NCBI GenBank assembly: GCA_964651705.1
Contig: CAZYWZ010000001.1
Location: forward strand, 62,001-126,000
Length of the DNA: 64,000 nt
Direction of reading: 5' to 3'
From: JADLBR01 sp964651705
GTDB lineage: Bacteria > Verrucomicrobiota > Verrucomicrobiia > JADLBR01
Of the stretch, positions 8,801-16,259 are shown one piece after another; position 1 is the stretch's first letter; each line of letters opens with the position of its first letter. The notes under the pieces are model-generated. The model was given only the letters and a program-made list of their open reading frames with translations. It searched no databases and was not told the DNA's origin. The position numbers and the translations under genes are program-made.

Positions 8801-9661
8801 GGTGCTGTGGCTGAACTTCCCATCCCCAGGGACGTTCCAATTCCTGCGGTCCGAGGCGCCGATATTGCTCGAACCCCCGTCGCTCCAGACCCCGTCGGTG
8901 TCCCCATAGTAGCTATCGGCGGGCCATGCCCCATAATGATCCGGGATATGCCCATCGGGTACGATGTACCCCGAATAGGGCACCGGGATGCGACCCAGGA
9001 GGAACACGCTCCGGGTGCGCGCCGGGTCCGCGGCGTAGTTGGTCTGGACGACCGCGCGCGCGGCCTCGAGCTCTGCCAGGCGGGGGGCATAGTGGGCGGC
9101 ATTCGTCGATGCCGGATCGATGGCCATGCGCGCCATGTTGGTGCGCACCACCTCCCAGCCGTCCCCCGCCAGATCGGATTCGAGTCGATCGATCTCCGGT
9201 CCGAGCGACAAGAGCATGGTGTTGTCCACCAGAAGGATCACCCGGCCGCGATCCTCGAGCAGCGGGATGTTGCAGCCGGCGACGATCGTCCCGTAGGCCG
9301 GGTTGAATAGATTCGAGAGGGAGCGCCTGACGAGGTACTCGTATGCCTGTCCGGAAACGGCCGAAGAATCGACGTAGGAAGTCATGTTGGGGGCCGGGTT
9401 GGCGACTGGAGGCCCCCATGACGCAGCCCCGACATCGCGCCGATACACCAGGTAGTTTGTCGTGTGCGGCGCCGAGTTCCAGTACAGCGTCACCACCGGA
9501 GAGTTCGTCTGCACGACGGCGTTCAGCTCGACCACGGCATCGCGCGTTATCGCCGCACCCACCGGAGCCGCGAGCGCGATCGCGACCAGCAGCGCGCCGG
9601 CGCATCGGCGCCGCGGGGCGTGCGGCAGGAAGCAGGACGGGGGACTCGCCATCGCGCGCAT
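5885..9661 (-). CDS. Secreted multidomain FN3 / Calx-beta / DUF1349-like protein with C25-like region
   Basis: A 1258-residue exported protein. A signal peptide (ALLVAIALAAPVGAA) is followed by a fibronectin III domain (about 40-125) and a large region at about 140-510 that resembles gingipain-type C25 proteins. At the expected active-site positions the sequence reads YGCGSGSH (near 390) and FGSYFGDWD (near 425), so the usual GHG histidine and the cysteine are absent or altered and activity is doubtful. Then come two FN3 domains (about 525-760), a Calx-beta-like stretch (about 770-855), a concanavalin-like DUF1349-type domain (about 860-1020), another FN3 domain and a C-terminal region with LLEYAF and DLIVECSDDL. 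Probably a cell-surface or extracellular adhesive or glycan-binding protein. Confidence 0.75.
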   Translation of the reverse strand: MRAMASPPSCFLPHAPRRRCAGALLVAIALAAPVGAAITRDAVVELNAVVQTNSPVVTLYWNSAPHTTNYLVYRRDVGAASWGPPVANPAPNMTSYVDSSAVSGQAYEYLVRRSLSNLFNPAYGTIVAGCNIPLLEDRGRVILLVDNTMLLSLGPEIDRLESDLAGDGWEVVRTNMARMAIDPASTNAAHYAPRLAELEAARAVVQTNYAADPARTRSVFLLGRIPVPYSGYIVPDGHIPDHYGAWPADSYYGDTDGVWSDGGSSNIGASDRRNWNVPGDGKFSHSTIPSSLELSVGRVDLSSMTSVPLGVSEEAKLRQYLNRDHDFRHLRGPYASVPRRALIDDEFGYRSGGGEAFAASGWRNGFTFFGRASTNVMALDWFTTLGTNKYLLAYGCGSGSHTSAKDVGTSTYDFALRDSQAVFTMLFGSYFGDWDRANNFLRSPLAGTSGSLGLTCAWSGRGFFHFDHMAVGETVGYGHRLTQNDNRTLASGGWEGGSNARYVHYNLMGDPTLRLHPVPVPARPSARAVAGGVDLSWQVPAGGPVAGYHVYRATSTAGPFTRLTGSAATASDPLGSPIAATAFSDTNAVGGTTYTYLIKSARLETSASGTYGNLSQGAAVTILADAALDPPTAPTGLAVAATSATGRQLTWEDNATNETGYEVQRRDPATGNWSTIDTPGVDATGYLDNASPANQVAHYRVRALGAAANSPYCMAVAEGGTPGLIRMDPDSLIVDKTVGAAPVTALRLNGSVGQVGITCSIANITATNGIDYTASTTNLVWDHGELGHRTNFVPVANLPGPQLTKVFRAQLGAPTGGAAGTTLATNYVFIADATSQSVPAPWSAGTVGTLLNPGYSEHVSGQFGSLCRSGDIGGTSDNCRYIYQPISGDVQITCRVAAFPQTSVSTAKAGLLVRSNLTENVPAFATVIEAGRTARRTFRLTTGGTADEATTRSGLAFPCWLRVTRTGNAFESHWSTNGSAWNALGTATSIAGIGPNPLVGLVLTSDNTTGHDVPACARFDSVGVVTPPSAPAPLTAGQGAVAGHIALGWSTVADATGYHIERSTNAGGPFAEIAVVDHPALSHDDGGLDPTVTYFYRARAHNGVFFSDYTATAHSVPAPPNLLDWRTEHFGSSANAGPGANGANPDFDLFWNLLEYAFRHNPLVADAGGPLIVGTAPAGGLRVEFDRDPLRDDIDLIVECSDDLLGWTTVATSTAGGAIQSVHADWSAAETGSPYPRVTITQDAAQAPKFVRVRVVER

Positions 9662-9750
9662 CGGAGGGAAGCGACTCTCGACAAACCGGAGGGTCCACTC
9701 AAGACGATTATTCCGGCAGGCCGCATGCGGGGAACCACCCTAGGGAAAAA

Positions 9751-9830
9751 TGTAGCCCCTCCGGTCACGGAGGGGCCGGCGTGCTCAGCCGATGCGTCCC
9801 CGGTCTGACGACCATAGCTACACCCGGAAT
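9751..9830. repeat. Inverted pair of GTAG palindromes (BIME-like)
   Basis: GTAG at 9752 is followed by CCCCTCC-GGTCAC-GGAGGGG. About 35 bp further, on the opposite strand, GTAG-CTATGGTCGTCAGACCGGGG ends at 9821. The second unit is a worn copy of the GTAG-CCACGGTCGTCAGACCGTGG unit at 54759. Two REP units in opposite orientation form a BIME-type element. It lies between the FN3 protein start and the DUF697 gene stop. Confidence 0.7.
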
Positions 9831-9839
9831 TCTCGAGCC

Positions 9840-10778
9840 TCACGCGCCCCGGACCATGTCGACGATCTTCGCGGCATCGAGTGTGCGGGCGCGGTCGGCG
9901 ATCTGGGGCGCGTATTGCGCCTGGAGGCGTTTGCCCTCGCCGAGCATGTCGGCGAAGGTCTGTTTCAGGAGGGCCATGTCCATGCGTCGCCCGGAGGCAT
10001 AGTAGCGCTGCGCGACGTGGCCGAGGGCGTAGGTGGAGGCGAAGGAAAACGCGGCACCCGTCGCGGCCCGTCCCAGCCCGCCGGCCATCTTGCCCGCGGC
10101 GGCGCGCAAGAGCCCGCCGACGAGCCTCCGGCCGATCTGCTCCACGTATTGGGAGGTGAGGCCGACGCCGAGGGCCGCGAGGAATTCTTTGATGTGGCCC
10201 TGGTCCAGTTGGTGCCCGTGCGCCTTGCCGATGCGATAGACCATCTTCATCTGCAGCGGGATGATGGCCATCGTCGCCAGCGATTGCGGCAGCAATTCCA
10301 GCGCGCCGTTGAGGATGGCGTAGTTCAGGATCGTCTTGTCCAGCGCATCGCCGTCGGGGCCACCCGCCGCGCCCGCGAGCACCGGCGGCTCTTTATCGAC
10401 CGGTGCCTCGGCGATGGCGTCCGCTGCCTCCGCGGTCCGCGCCGCCTCGTCGGCCGCCAATCCCAGCGCCGACGCCAATCCCGCGAGAAAGGCCGCCTCG
10501 GTTTCGTCGCGGCGGCCGTCCGCGTCACAGACGCCCACCGCCAATTCGTAGGCCAGTTGCCGCAGTTCGGGTGCCCCGATCGCGGCGATCGCGTCCTCGA
10601 GCTTCACCTTGCCCAGCAGGACATCCTGATAGACCGCCGCGATGTTGATGTCGGATTCCCCGGAGAGGGATTCCGCGACGCGCCGGATCTCGGCGCGCTC
10701 GGTGTCCGCCTTCCGCCGGTCGGCGAAGGCCGCGAGGATCGCGATCGATAGGATGGCTTTCTGTTCGTCTTGGGTCAT
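9840..10778 (-). CDS. TerB-like / DUF697 (YcjF-type) protein
   Basis: A 312-residue protein beginning MTQDEQKAILSIAIL. The first about 125 residues are a helical region with the acidic pattern of TerB-like domains (AAFADRRKADTERAEI...ADGRRDETEAAFL), in which conserved acidic residues bind metal. An acidic Ala/Pro linker follows. From about 155 to 290 lies a DUF697-like domain with hydrophobic helices (ILNGALELLPQSLATMAIIPLQMKMVYRIG) and a glycine-rich segment likely to associate with membrane (GGLLRAAAGKMAGGLGRAATGAAFSFASTYALG). The combination is known in uncharacterised stress or membrane-associated proteins. Function unknown. ATG 10778 was chosen because the extension to 10826 adds no conserved sequence. 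Confidence 0.75.
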   Translation of the reverse strand: MTQDEQKAILSIAILAAFADRRKADTERAEIRRVAESLSGESDINIAAVYQDVLLGKVKLEDAIAAIGAPELRQLAYELAVGVCDADGRRDETEAAFLAGLASALGLAADEAARTAEAADAIAEAPVDKEPPVLAGAAGGPDGDALDKTILNYAILNGALELLPQSLATMAIIPLQMKMVYRIGKAHGHQLDQGHIKEFLAALGVGLTSQYVEQIGRRLVGGLLRAAAGKMAGGLGRAATGAAFSFASTYALGHVAQRYYASGRRMDMALLKQTFADMLGEGKRLQAQYAPQIADRARTLDAAKIVDMVRGA

Positions 10779-10906
10779 GTCATTGCTCCCGTGGCGGAAG
10801 TCTGCCCGAAAGGGGCCCGGTGGCAACCCCCGCCGCCCGTCGTTTTCGGCATAGACGGCGGCGCTTGTCCTACAGACAGGGGGCGGATGGGGCGTATCCT
10901 GGCAGC

Positions 10907-12301
10907 ATGGATAACGCCAGCCGCCAACCGTCGTCCACCATCCCCCGCCGCAACTTCCTGAGGGCCGCCACCGGGGCGGCCGCCTTCTCCATCTTGGGAG
11001 GACGGTCGCTCGCCGACGGGCGGCGCCGTCCCGCGCCCAACGAGCGGCTGAACCTGGCGGCGATCGGGGTGGGCGGGATGGGGGAGAAGAATCTCGGAAA
11101 GTGTGAGACCGAGAACATCGTCGCGCTCTGCGACGTGGATTCGGACTATGCCGCCAAGAGTTTTGACAAATACCCGAACGCGCGGCGGCACCGGGATTTC
11201 CGCGTGATGTTCGACAAGGAGAAGGGCATCGACGCGGTCATCATCGCGACCCCGGACCACACGCACGCGGTGATCGCGATGGAGGCGATGCGGCGCGGGT
11301 TGGGCGTCTACGTGCAGAAACCCCTGGCGCACGCCGTCTGGGAGGCGCGGCGGATGACCGAGGTCGCGCGCGAGCACAAGGTCATGACGCAGATGGGCAA
11401 CCAGGGGCGATCGGGCGACGGCATCCGCATGGTCAAGGAATGGATCGACGCCGATCTCATCGGCAGGGTGACCGAGGTGCACGCGTGGACCAATCGCCCC
11501 GTCTGGCCGCAGGGCATCGAGGTGGGGAGGCCCGCGGAGACGCCCGCGGTCCCCGAATCGCTGGATTGGGATCTGTGGATCGGGCCGGCGCCGATGCGCC
11601 CCTATCATCCCACCTACCATCCGAACAAGTGGCGCGCGTGGTGGGATTTTGGGACCGGCTCGCTGGGAGATCTCGGCTGCCACATCCTCGATGTCCCGTT
11701 CCTCTCGCTGAAGCTGAAATACCCGGAGCGGGTCGAGGGCTGCGTCTCCACCTACTGGGAAGAGTTCTGGAAGAAGACCGAGCCGAAGAACGAGACGTTC
11801 CCGCGGTCCACGATCGTGCGCTATCGGTTCCCCGCCCGCGAGGGCCTGCCGCCGGTGCGCCTGACATGGTGGGATGGCGGCATGATGCCGCCCAGGCCGG
11901 AGGAACTGGAACCGGGCCGGCAGATGGGCGATGCGGACGGCGGCGTGCTTTTCATCGGGGACAAGGGCAAGCTCATGTGCGGCTGCTATGGCAAGAATCC
12001 GCGGCTGATCCCCGAGTCGCGCATGAAGGACTTCCGGCCGCCGGAGCCGAGCATCCCCCGCATCCCGCACGGCCTCGATGGCCACGAGCAGGATTGGATC
12101 CGGTCCTGCAAGGATGGAAAACCTTCGTCTTCCCATTTCGATTATTCCGGCCCACTTTCAGAGATGGTGCTGATGGGCAACCTGGCGGTCCGTTATCCGG
12201 GCCGCGAGTTGGTGTGGGATGGGGAGAAGATGGAGGTCACTAATGATGCCGAGGCCAACGCATTCGTTCGAAGCCAATACCGCGAGGGCTGGGCGCTCTG
12301 A
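10907..12301 (+). CDS. Tat-exported Gfo/Idh/MocA family oxidoreductase
   Basis: A 464-residue protein. The N-terminus has a twin-arginine signal (PRRNFLRAATGAAAFSILGG). The NAD(P)-binding motif AAIGVGGMG (51-59) opens the Rossmann domain. The catalytic lysine is in VQKPLAH (Lys138, the EKP motif with Gln for Glu), and the C-terminal substrate domain carries GDLGCHILD (254-262) with the usual histidine. Such Tat-exported members oxidise or reduce sugars and sugar derivatives with a bound cofactor. The next gene encodes a DUF1080 protein, a family with 3-keto-glycoside hydrolases. The pair may therefore oxidise a glycoside at C3 and then cleave it. Substrate not determined. The upstream gene is divergent, so the promoter lies within 10779-10906. 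Confidence 0.88.
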   Translation: MDNASRQPSSTIPRRNFLRAATGAAAFSILGGRSLADGRRRPAPNERLNLAAIGVGGMGEKNLGKCETENIVALCDVDSDYAAKSFDKYPNARRHRDFRVMFDKEKGIDAVIIATPDHTHAVIAMEAMRRGLGVYVQKPLAHAVWEARRMTEVAREHKVMTQMGNQGRSGDGIRMVKEWIDADLIGRVTEVHAWTNRPVWPQGIEVGRPAETPAVPESLDWDLWIGPAPMRPYHPTYHPNKWRAWWDFGTGSLGDLGCHILDVPFLSLKLKYPERVEGCVSTYWEEFWKKTEPKNETFPRSTIVRYRFPAREGLPPVRLTWWDGGMMPPRPEELEPGRQMGDADGGVLFIGDKGKLMCGCYGKNPRLIPESRMKDFRPPEPSIPRIPHGLDGHEQDWIRSCKDGKPSSSHFDYSGPLSEMVLMGNLAVRYPGRELVWDGEKMEVTNDAEANAFVRSQYREGWAL

Positions 12302-12344
12302 GCCGCCCGGTCGGGGCGGGTTGGGCCGCGCCCGCGGGCCGGCC

Positions 12345-13037
12345 ATGGTGAAGGCCTGTCCGCTCGCCCTCGGCCTCCTGCTGGCCGCGGGCGCCACGGC
12401 GCCCTCCGCCGGCGACTCCTCGGCGCATCCGGATGCCACCGGTTGGCGCCAGCTCTTTGCCGAGGACCTTTCCGATGCCGTCGCGCCCCCAGGGGTCTGG
12501 TCGTGGCGCGACGGGGTGCTCGGCGCCACCGACGACCAGTGCCTCTGGACCCGCGCGGAGTACTCGGATTTCACGGTGGACCTGGAGTTCCGCAATTCGG
12601 ATGGGACCAACAGCGGGGTGATCGTGTACGCGAGCGACACGAAGAATTGGATCCCGAATTCGGTGGAGATCCAGATCGCGGATGACTTCAGCCCGAAGTG
12701 GGCCAAGAGCCCGAAGAGCTGGCAGTGCGGGGCCATCTTCGGCCACAAGCCAGCCGCCAAGAGCGCCGTGCGCAAGCCGGGCGAATGGAACCGAATGACC
12801 ATCACCTGCCGCGGCCCGGTCATATCGGTGGCGCTCAACGGGGAGGCTATCAACGAGATCGACTTGCGCCAATGGACGTCGGCGAAAAATAACCCCGATG
12901 GCTCCGAGATCCCCCCGTGGCTGAGCAAGCCCCTCGCGGAACTGCCCACGCGGGGGCGCATCGGCCTGCAGGGCAAGCATGCCGGCGCGCCGATCGAGTT
13001 CCGCAATATCCGGATATCGGATCAGGCGCCCCGCTGA
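12345..13037 (+). CDS. DUF1080 (3-keto-disaccharide hydrolase-type) secreted protein
   Basis: A 230-residue protein with an N-terminal signal peptide (CPLALGLLLAAGATAPSAG). The mature protein follows the DUF1080 concanavalin-like pattern: WSWRDGVLGATDD, then YSDFTVDLEFR, SGVIVYAS, IQIADD, EWNRMTITCRG and a C-terminal GRIGLQGKHAGAPIEFRNI strand. DUF1080 includes periplasmic enzymes that hydrolyse 3-keto-glycosides. The gene starts 44 bp after the Gfo/Idh oxidoreductase stop and is probably co-transcribed, which fits oxidation followed by cleavage. Its last 16 bp overlap the 3' end of the convergent AraC-type regulator gene. An in-frame extension to 12219 overlaps the upstream gene and has no signal. 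Confidence 0.85.
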   Translation: MVKACPLALGLLLAAGATAPSAGDSSAHPDATGWRQLFAEDLSDAVAPPGVWSWRDGVLGATDDQCLWTRAEYSDFTVDLEFRNSDGTNSGVIVYASDTKNWIPNSVEIQIADDFSPKWAKSPKSWQCGAIFGHKPAAKSAVRKPGEWNRMTITCRGPVISVALNGEAINEIDLRQWTSAKNNPDGSEIPPWLSKPLAELPTRGRIGLQGKHAGAPIEFRNIRISDQAPR

Positions 13038-13783
13038 AAGGCGCGGGGCGTCTTGCCCGTGTGCTTTCTGAAATGCGCCGTGAAGTTGCTCTGGTCGCAG
13101 AAACCGAGGCGGGCGGCGAGGTCGGCGATCCCCCCGTCGCCGCGGGCCAGCGCCTCGCTGGCGGCGCGGATCCTGCATTTCATCCAGTAGGTGCGGGGGC
13201 TCATGCCGAACCCCCCGTGGAATGTGCGCTGGAGCTGTCGGGCGGAGATGCCGCAGGCCCGCGCGAGTTCCCCTACCGGCGGGAAGGTGGACAGGTCCCC
13301 GCGCAGGCGATTGATCGCCGGCGCGATGCGCGAGGGGCCGAGTTCTGGAGGCGCGACGCCGCCGCACGCGCGCAGGGTGCCCATGACGCCGATGACGTGG
13401 CCCCCGCGGTCCTTGATCGGGAACTTGCTGATGACAAACCAGTCCGGCAGGCCCACATGATCCACCCACACCTCCACCTGGTTGAGGATCGGTTTGCCGG
13501 TCCGGTGGATGCGGCGGTCGTCGGCCAGGTACTTCCGCGCCAGGGGCCCCGGCGTCAGTTCGTGGTCGGTCTTGCCGAGCATCGCCGCCTGGTCGCGCAG
13601 CCCGTGGTGCGCCGGCAGCCCGCGGCTGAAGAACAGCGTGCGTCCCGCCCGGTCCTTTACGAAGAAGTGGATATCGGGCAACCCATCGAAGACCCGATGG
13701 AAGTGGCTGTCGGGGGCGATCCGGCGCAGGAACTCGGCCCGCGCCCTCGACCATCGGTTGGCTATGGGCGACGCTTTTGGCAT
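13022..13783 (-). CDS. AraC-family transcriptional regulator with N-terminal PAS domain
   Basis: A 253-residue cytosolic regulator. Residues about 20-130 look like a PAS sensor domain (FDGLPDIHFFVKDRAGR... DWFVISKFPIKDRGGHVIGVMG). The C-terminal about 90 residues are an AraC DNA-binding domain with two helix-turn-helices: ARACGISARQLQRTFHGGFG and the signature LAARLGFCDQSNFTAHFRKHTG-KTPRAFQ. Upstream of ATG 13783 a GTG at 13804 is possible, and the bases around the two starts form a near-repeat (GCCGAAAGCG and GCCAAAAGCG). The gene diverges from the FAD oxidoreductase at 13856 with about 70 bp between them, so it may control that gene. The ligand is unknown. Confidence 0.88.
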   Translation of the reverse strand: MPKASPIANRWSRARAEFLRRIAPDSHFHRVFDGLPDIHFFVKDRAGRTLFFSRGLPAHHGLRDQAAMLGKTDHELTPGPLARKYLADDRRIHRTGKPILNQVEVWVDHVGLPDWFVISKFPIKDRGGHVIGVMGTLRACGGVAPPELGPSRIAPAINRLRGDLSTFPPVGELARACGISARQLQRTFHGGFGMSPRTYWMKCRIRAASEALARGDGGIADLAARLGFCDQSNFTAHFRKHTGKTPRAFQRGA

Positions 13784-13855
13784 ATTATCCAACGCTTTCG
13801 GCACAGACGGCGCAACGACCGCGCGGTATCATAGCTCATTAATGTGATTAATGTG

Positions 13856-15289
13856 ATGAAAACCACACGCAGAAAATTCATCCTGAAGGCCGGAGGGGGA
13901 TTCGGGGCGCTTGCCGGGACGGCGCCGCTGGGCGCGGCGGCCGGGGGCGAGGGCCCTCACATCGCGGTGCCCGCGAGGCGCGTGCCGGTGCTCGCCGAGG
14001 CGGACGTCATCGTCTGCGGCGGCGGCACGGCCGGGATCGCCGCCGCGTGTTGCGCGGCGCGGCACGGGGCCAAGGTCATCCTCCTGGAGCGGTGGCCGAG
14101 CCTCGGTGGCATGGCCACCAACGCGCTCGTCAACATCTGGCACACCAGCGACCGCACCAAGCCCGTCATCCGGGGCTTCGTCCAGGAGGCGATCGAGCGC
14201 GGCGGGCGGTTCGTGCGGCAGATGGCGCATTATCCGACGCGGCCAGAAACCCACGAGTTCGACTCGACCGGTATGCGCATGGTGTTCGACCGCATGCTCC
14301 GGGACGCCGGCGTCCGGGTCTTCTGCAACCTGACGGCCGTCGAGTCGGTGGTCGAGGATGGCCGGATGCGCGCGGTGCTGGTGGACACCAAGACCGGGCG
14401 GAAAGCCGTGTTGGGCAGGGTGTTCATCGATGCCACCGGCGATGGCGACATCGCGGCCAACGCGGGCCTGCCCTTCGATTTCGGGCGTGCCGCCGATGGC
14501 CTCGTGCAGGGCATGACCATGATGTTCCGCCTCCGCGGCCTCGATCCGGCCCGCGTCAAGGCGCACCCCGAGGACGCCCAGCACGTGTTCGAGTTGATGA
14601 AGAAGCTGCGCGACGAGGGGAAGTTCCCGCCCTTTCTCGAGGCGGCCGCGCGCTCGTACCTCGCCAGCCCCCGCGACCCGATCGTCTCCTACAACATGTG
14701 CCCCGTGGCCGGCAATCCCCTCGACGAGGAGGAGCTGACCCGGCTGTCCGCGCAGGCGCGCGAGCAGGTCTACCGGTACGCCGATCTCTGGCGCGAGATG
14801 ATGCCCGGCTTCGAGAACGCCGACGTGGAGCAGATGGGCTTCGCCCTGGGGATCCGCGAGTCCCGCCGCATCCGAGGCATCAAGACCCTCGATGCCCCCA
14901 TGGTCGTCAACGCCGTCAAACAGCCCGACGCCATCGGCCACGGCTTCTGGATGATCGACATCCACGACCCGAAGGGCTCGGGCCACACGACGTGGGTGGA
15001 CCAGAAGCAAGAGATGATGCCCCCCGTCGGCGAGAGCTACCATATCCCGCTCGGCATTTGCCTGAATGACCGCCTCCCCAATCTCGCCGTCGCCGGGCGC
15101 TGCATCTCCGCGACGCACGAGGCCCTCGCCTCCGTCCGCCTGCAGTCCCATTGCATGGTCATGGGCCAGGGCGTCGGCACGTGCGCGGCACTCGCCCTGA
15201 ATGCCGGGGTGGACATGGCCAAGTTCGACGTGCGGGAGTTGCAGGCGCGGCTTCGGCAAGACGGCGCGTATCTGGAAGACGTGCCTTGA
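13856..15289 (+). CDS. Tat-exported FAD-dependent oxidoreductase
   Basis: A 477-residue member of the FAD_oxidored type. A Tat signal (TTRRKFILKAGGGFGALAG) precedes the dinucleotide-binding motif VIVCGGGTAG (51-60), with Glu78 at the end of the second strand (VILLERW) and GGMATNALVN after it. FIDATGDGDIAANAG near residue 200 and the late NLAVAGRCISATHEALAS are further FAD-contact motifs of the family. The substrate is probably a sugar or other exported metabolite, but nothing in the sequence fixes it. GTG codons at 13844 and 13853 are alternative starts. The divergent AraC/PAS regulator shares the short intergenic region and is the likely regulator. A palindromic repeat follows the stop. Confidence 0.87.
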   Translation: MKTTRRKFILKAGGGFGALAGTAPLGAAAGGEGPHIAVPARRVPVLAEADVIVCGGGTAGIAAACCAARHGAKVILLERWPSLGGMATNALVNIWHTSDRTKPVIRGFVQEAIERGGRFVRQMAHYPTRPETHEFDSTGMRMVFDRMLRDAGVRVFCNLTAVESVVEDGRMRAVLVDTKTGRKAVLGRVFIDATGDGDIAANAGLPFDFGRAADGLVQGMTMMFRLRGLDPARVKAHPEDAQHVFELMKKLRDEGKFPPFLEAAARSYLASPRDPIVSYNMCPVAGNPLDEEELTRLSAQAREQVYRYADLWREMMPGFENADVEQMGFALGIRESRRIRGIKTLDAPMVVNAVKQPDAIGHGFWMIDIHDPKGSGHTTWVDQKQEMMPPVGESYHIPLGICLNDRLPNLAVAGRCISATHEALASVRLQSHCMVMGQGVGTCAALALNAGVDMAKFDVRELQARLRQDGAYLEDVP

Positions 15290-15342
15290 GGTCCGCGCCA
15301 AGCGGAACGGCGGTTCACTCCCCTTCCTGATTTCGTGAGTCT

Positions 15343-15441
15343 GGCTCGAAAATTGGGTCGCGATGTAGGCTGCGACCTTGGCGCACGCGGACGGTCGATG
15401 CGGCAGCGTGCGCCAAGGCGCAGCCTACCATTTTCCGCCCC
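15343..15441. repeat. Palindromic repeat, module B (copy 1)
   Basis: GTAG at 15365 opens a long inverted repeat. The left arm ends in TTGGCGCACGC (to 15388). The right arm GCGTGCGCCAAGGCGCAGCC ends with CTAC at 15428. It is preceded by CTCGAAAATTGGGTCGCGAT and followed by CATTTTCCGCCCCGGTGG, the linker sequences shared with the copies at 54635 and 61859. It sits between the FAD oxidoreductase and a toxin-antitoxin pair. It is a REP/BIME-like element of high identity between copies. Confidence 0.85.
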
Positions 15442-15481
15442 GGTGGCGCCTGACCCTTGCGCCTTGACGGCCCGTCTAAGT

Positions 15482-15500
15482 ATGATAGATTGCCTATCAT
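15482..15500 (+). promoter_or_regulatory. Probable autoregulatory operator overlapping the antitoxin start
   Basis: A perfect 7-bp inverted repeat, ATGATAG - ATTGC - CTATCAT, whose last two bases are the first two of the antitoxin ATG. TATGAT (15481-15486) could serve as a -10 box, with TTGCGC 18 bp upstream as a weak -35. Phd/YefM antitoxins repress their own operons at such palindromes, so this is the expected operator. Confidence 0.6.
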
Positions 15501-15744
15501 GAGAACCGCCACCGTCGCCGACTTGCGGAACAACTTTGCCTCCGTCTCGAAATGGATTCATGAGGGAAAGACGGTCACGATCACGAAACATGGCACCCCC
15601 TTCGCGACGCTCGCCCCGGCCCGGCGGAAGAAGGCGCCGCCCCCGCCGGTGGACCGGCTCGCACGACTCCGTCGGACGTTTCCGAACGGCCCCGTTAAAG
15701 GGGACGTTCAGGACGTGATCGATTACGACCGGGGGAACACGTGA
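15499..15744 (+). CDS. Phd/YefM-type antitoxin
   Basis: An 81-residue protein. The N-terminal half (TVADLRNNFASVSKWIHEGK, then TVTITKHGTPFATLAPA) is the classic Phd/YefM fold, a DNA-binding dimer that recognises operator palindromes. The C-terminal tail (RLARLRRTFPNGPVKGD, DVIDYDRGNT) is charged and would wrap round the toxin. The following PIN-domain gene starts within this gene's stop (GTGA overlap), so the two are translationally coupled. Phd-type antitoxins commonly pair with PIN toxins. The inverted repeat over the start codon is the likely autoregulatory site. Confidence 0.9.
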   Translation: MRTATVADLRNNFASVSKWIHEGKTVTITKHGTPFATLAPARRKKAPPPPVDRLARLRRTFPNGPVKGDVQDVIDYDRGNT

Positions 15745-16193
15745 CGGCATATGTTGACACCGGCCTGCTTGTAAAAAGCTACGTCATGGAATCGGATTCT
15801 CCGGAGGCAATCGCCATCATCGAAGCGGCGGGGGATCCCTTGCTTTTTTCACACGTCCACGCCGTGGAAATCCCGAATGCGATCCACTTGAAGCGATTCC
15901 GGAAGGAGATTACCCCGGCGCAAGAATCGGCGGCGATCCGGGCTTTTCGGGCCGATGTCGACGCGGGCCGGCTGGCCCGGCCCGCTTATGATCTCGCGGC
16001 AGTTTTTGTCCGGGCGGAAGGGCTTTCCGGCAAGCATTCAGGGGCGATAGGAAGCCGCAGCCTTGATGTTCTGCACGTGGCGTCGGCCCTCGAAGCCCGT
16101 TGCACCGAGTTCATTTCCTTTGATGGACGGCAACGGAAAATCGCGGCCATGGCCGGACTGCACGTCATCCCGTCGAAACTGGCAAAGAAATAG
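15741..16193 (+). CDS. PIN-domain toxin (VapC-like ribonuclease)
   Basis: A 150-residue PIN-domain protein beginning at a GTG that overlaps the antitoxin stop by four bases. The conserved acidic residues are present: Asp6 in AYVDTGLLVKSY, a glutamate in HAVEIPNAI, the SLDVLHVASA motif with Asp, and the last acidic residue in FISFDGRQ. VapC-type toxins cut tRNA or rRNA using Mg2+ when freed from the antitoxin. Together with the upstream Phd-like gene it forms a complete toxin-antitoxin module in the approach to the glycosidase cluster. Confidence 0.9.
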   Translation: MTAYVDTGLLVKSYVMESDSPEAIAIIEAAGDPLLFSHVHAVEIPNAIHLKRFRKEITPAQESAAIRAFRADVDAGRLARPAYDLAAVFVRAEGLSGKHSGAIGSRSLDVLHVASALEARCTEFISFDGRQRKIAAMAGLHVIPSKLAKK

Positions 16194-16259
16194 GCAGGCC
16201 CATGGGATTCGCTAACTCGCGTGCACGGCAGACGGTGAAGCCAATCGCATAACGGGCCC

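Noticed and set aside
15740..15744. ATG 15751 as toxin start instead of GTG 15741
   Set aside because: The later start would remove the first strand residues before the PIN Asp, and the GTGA overlap is the usual coupling signal.
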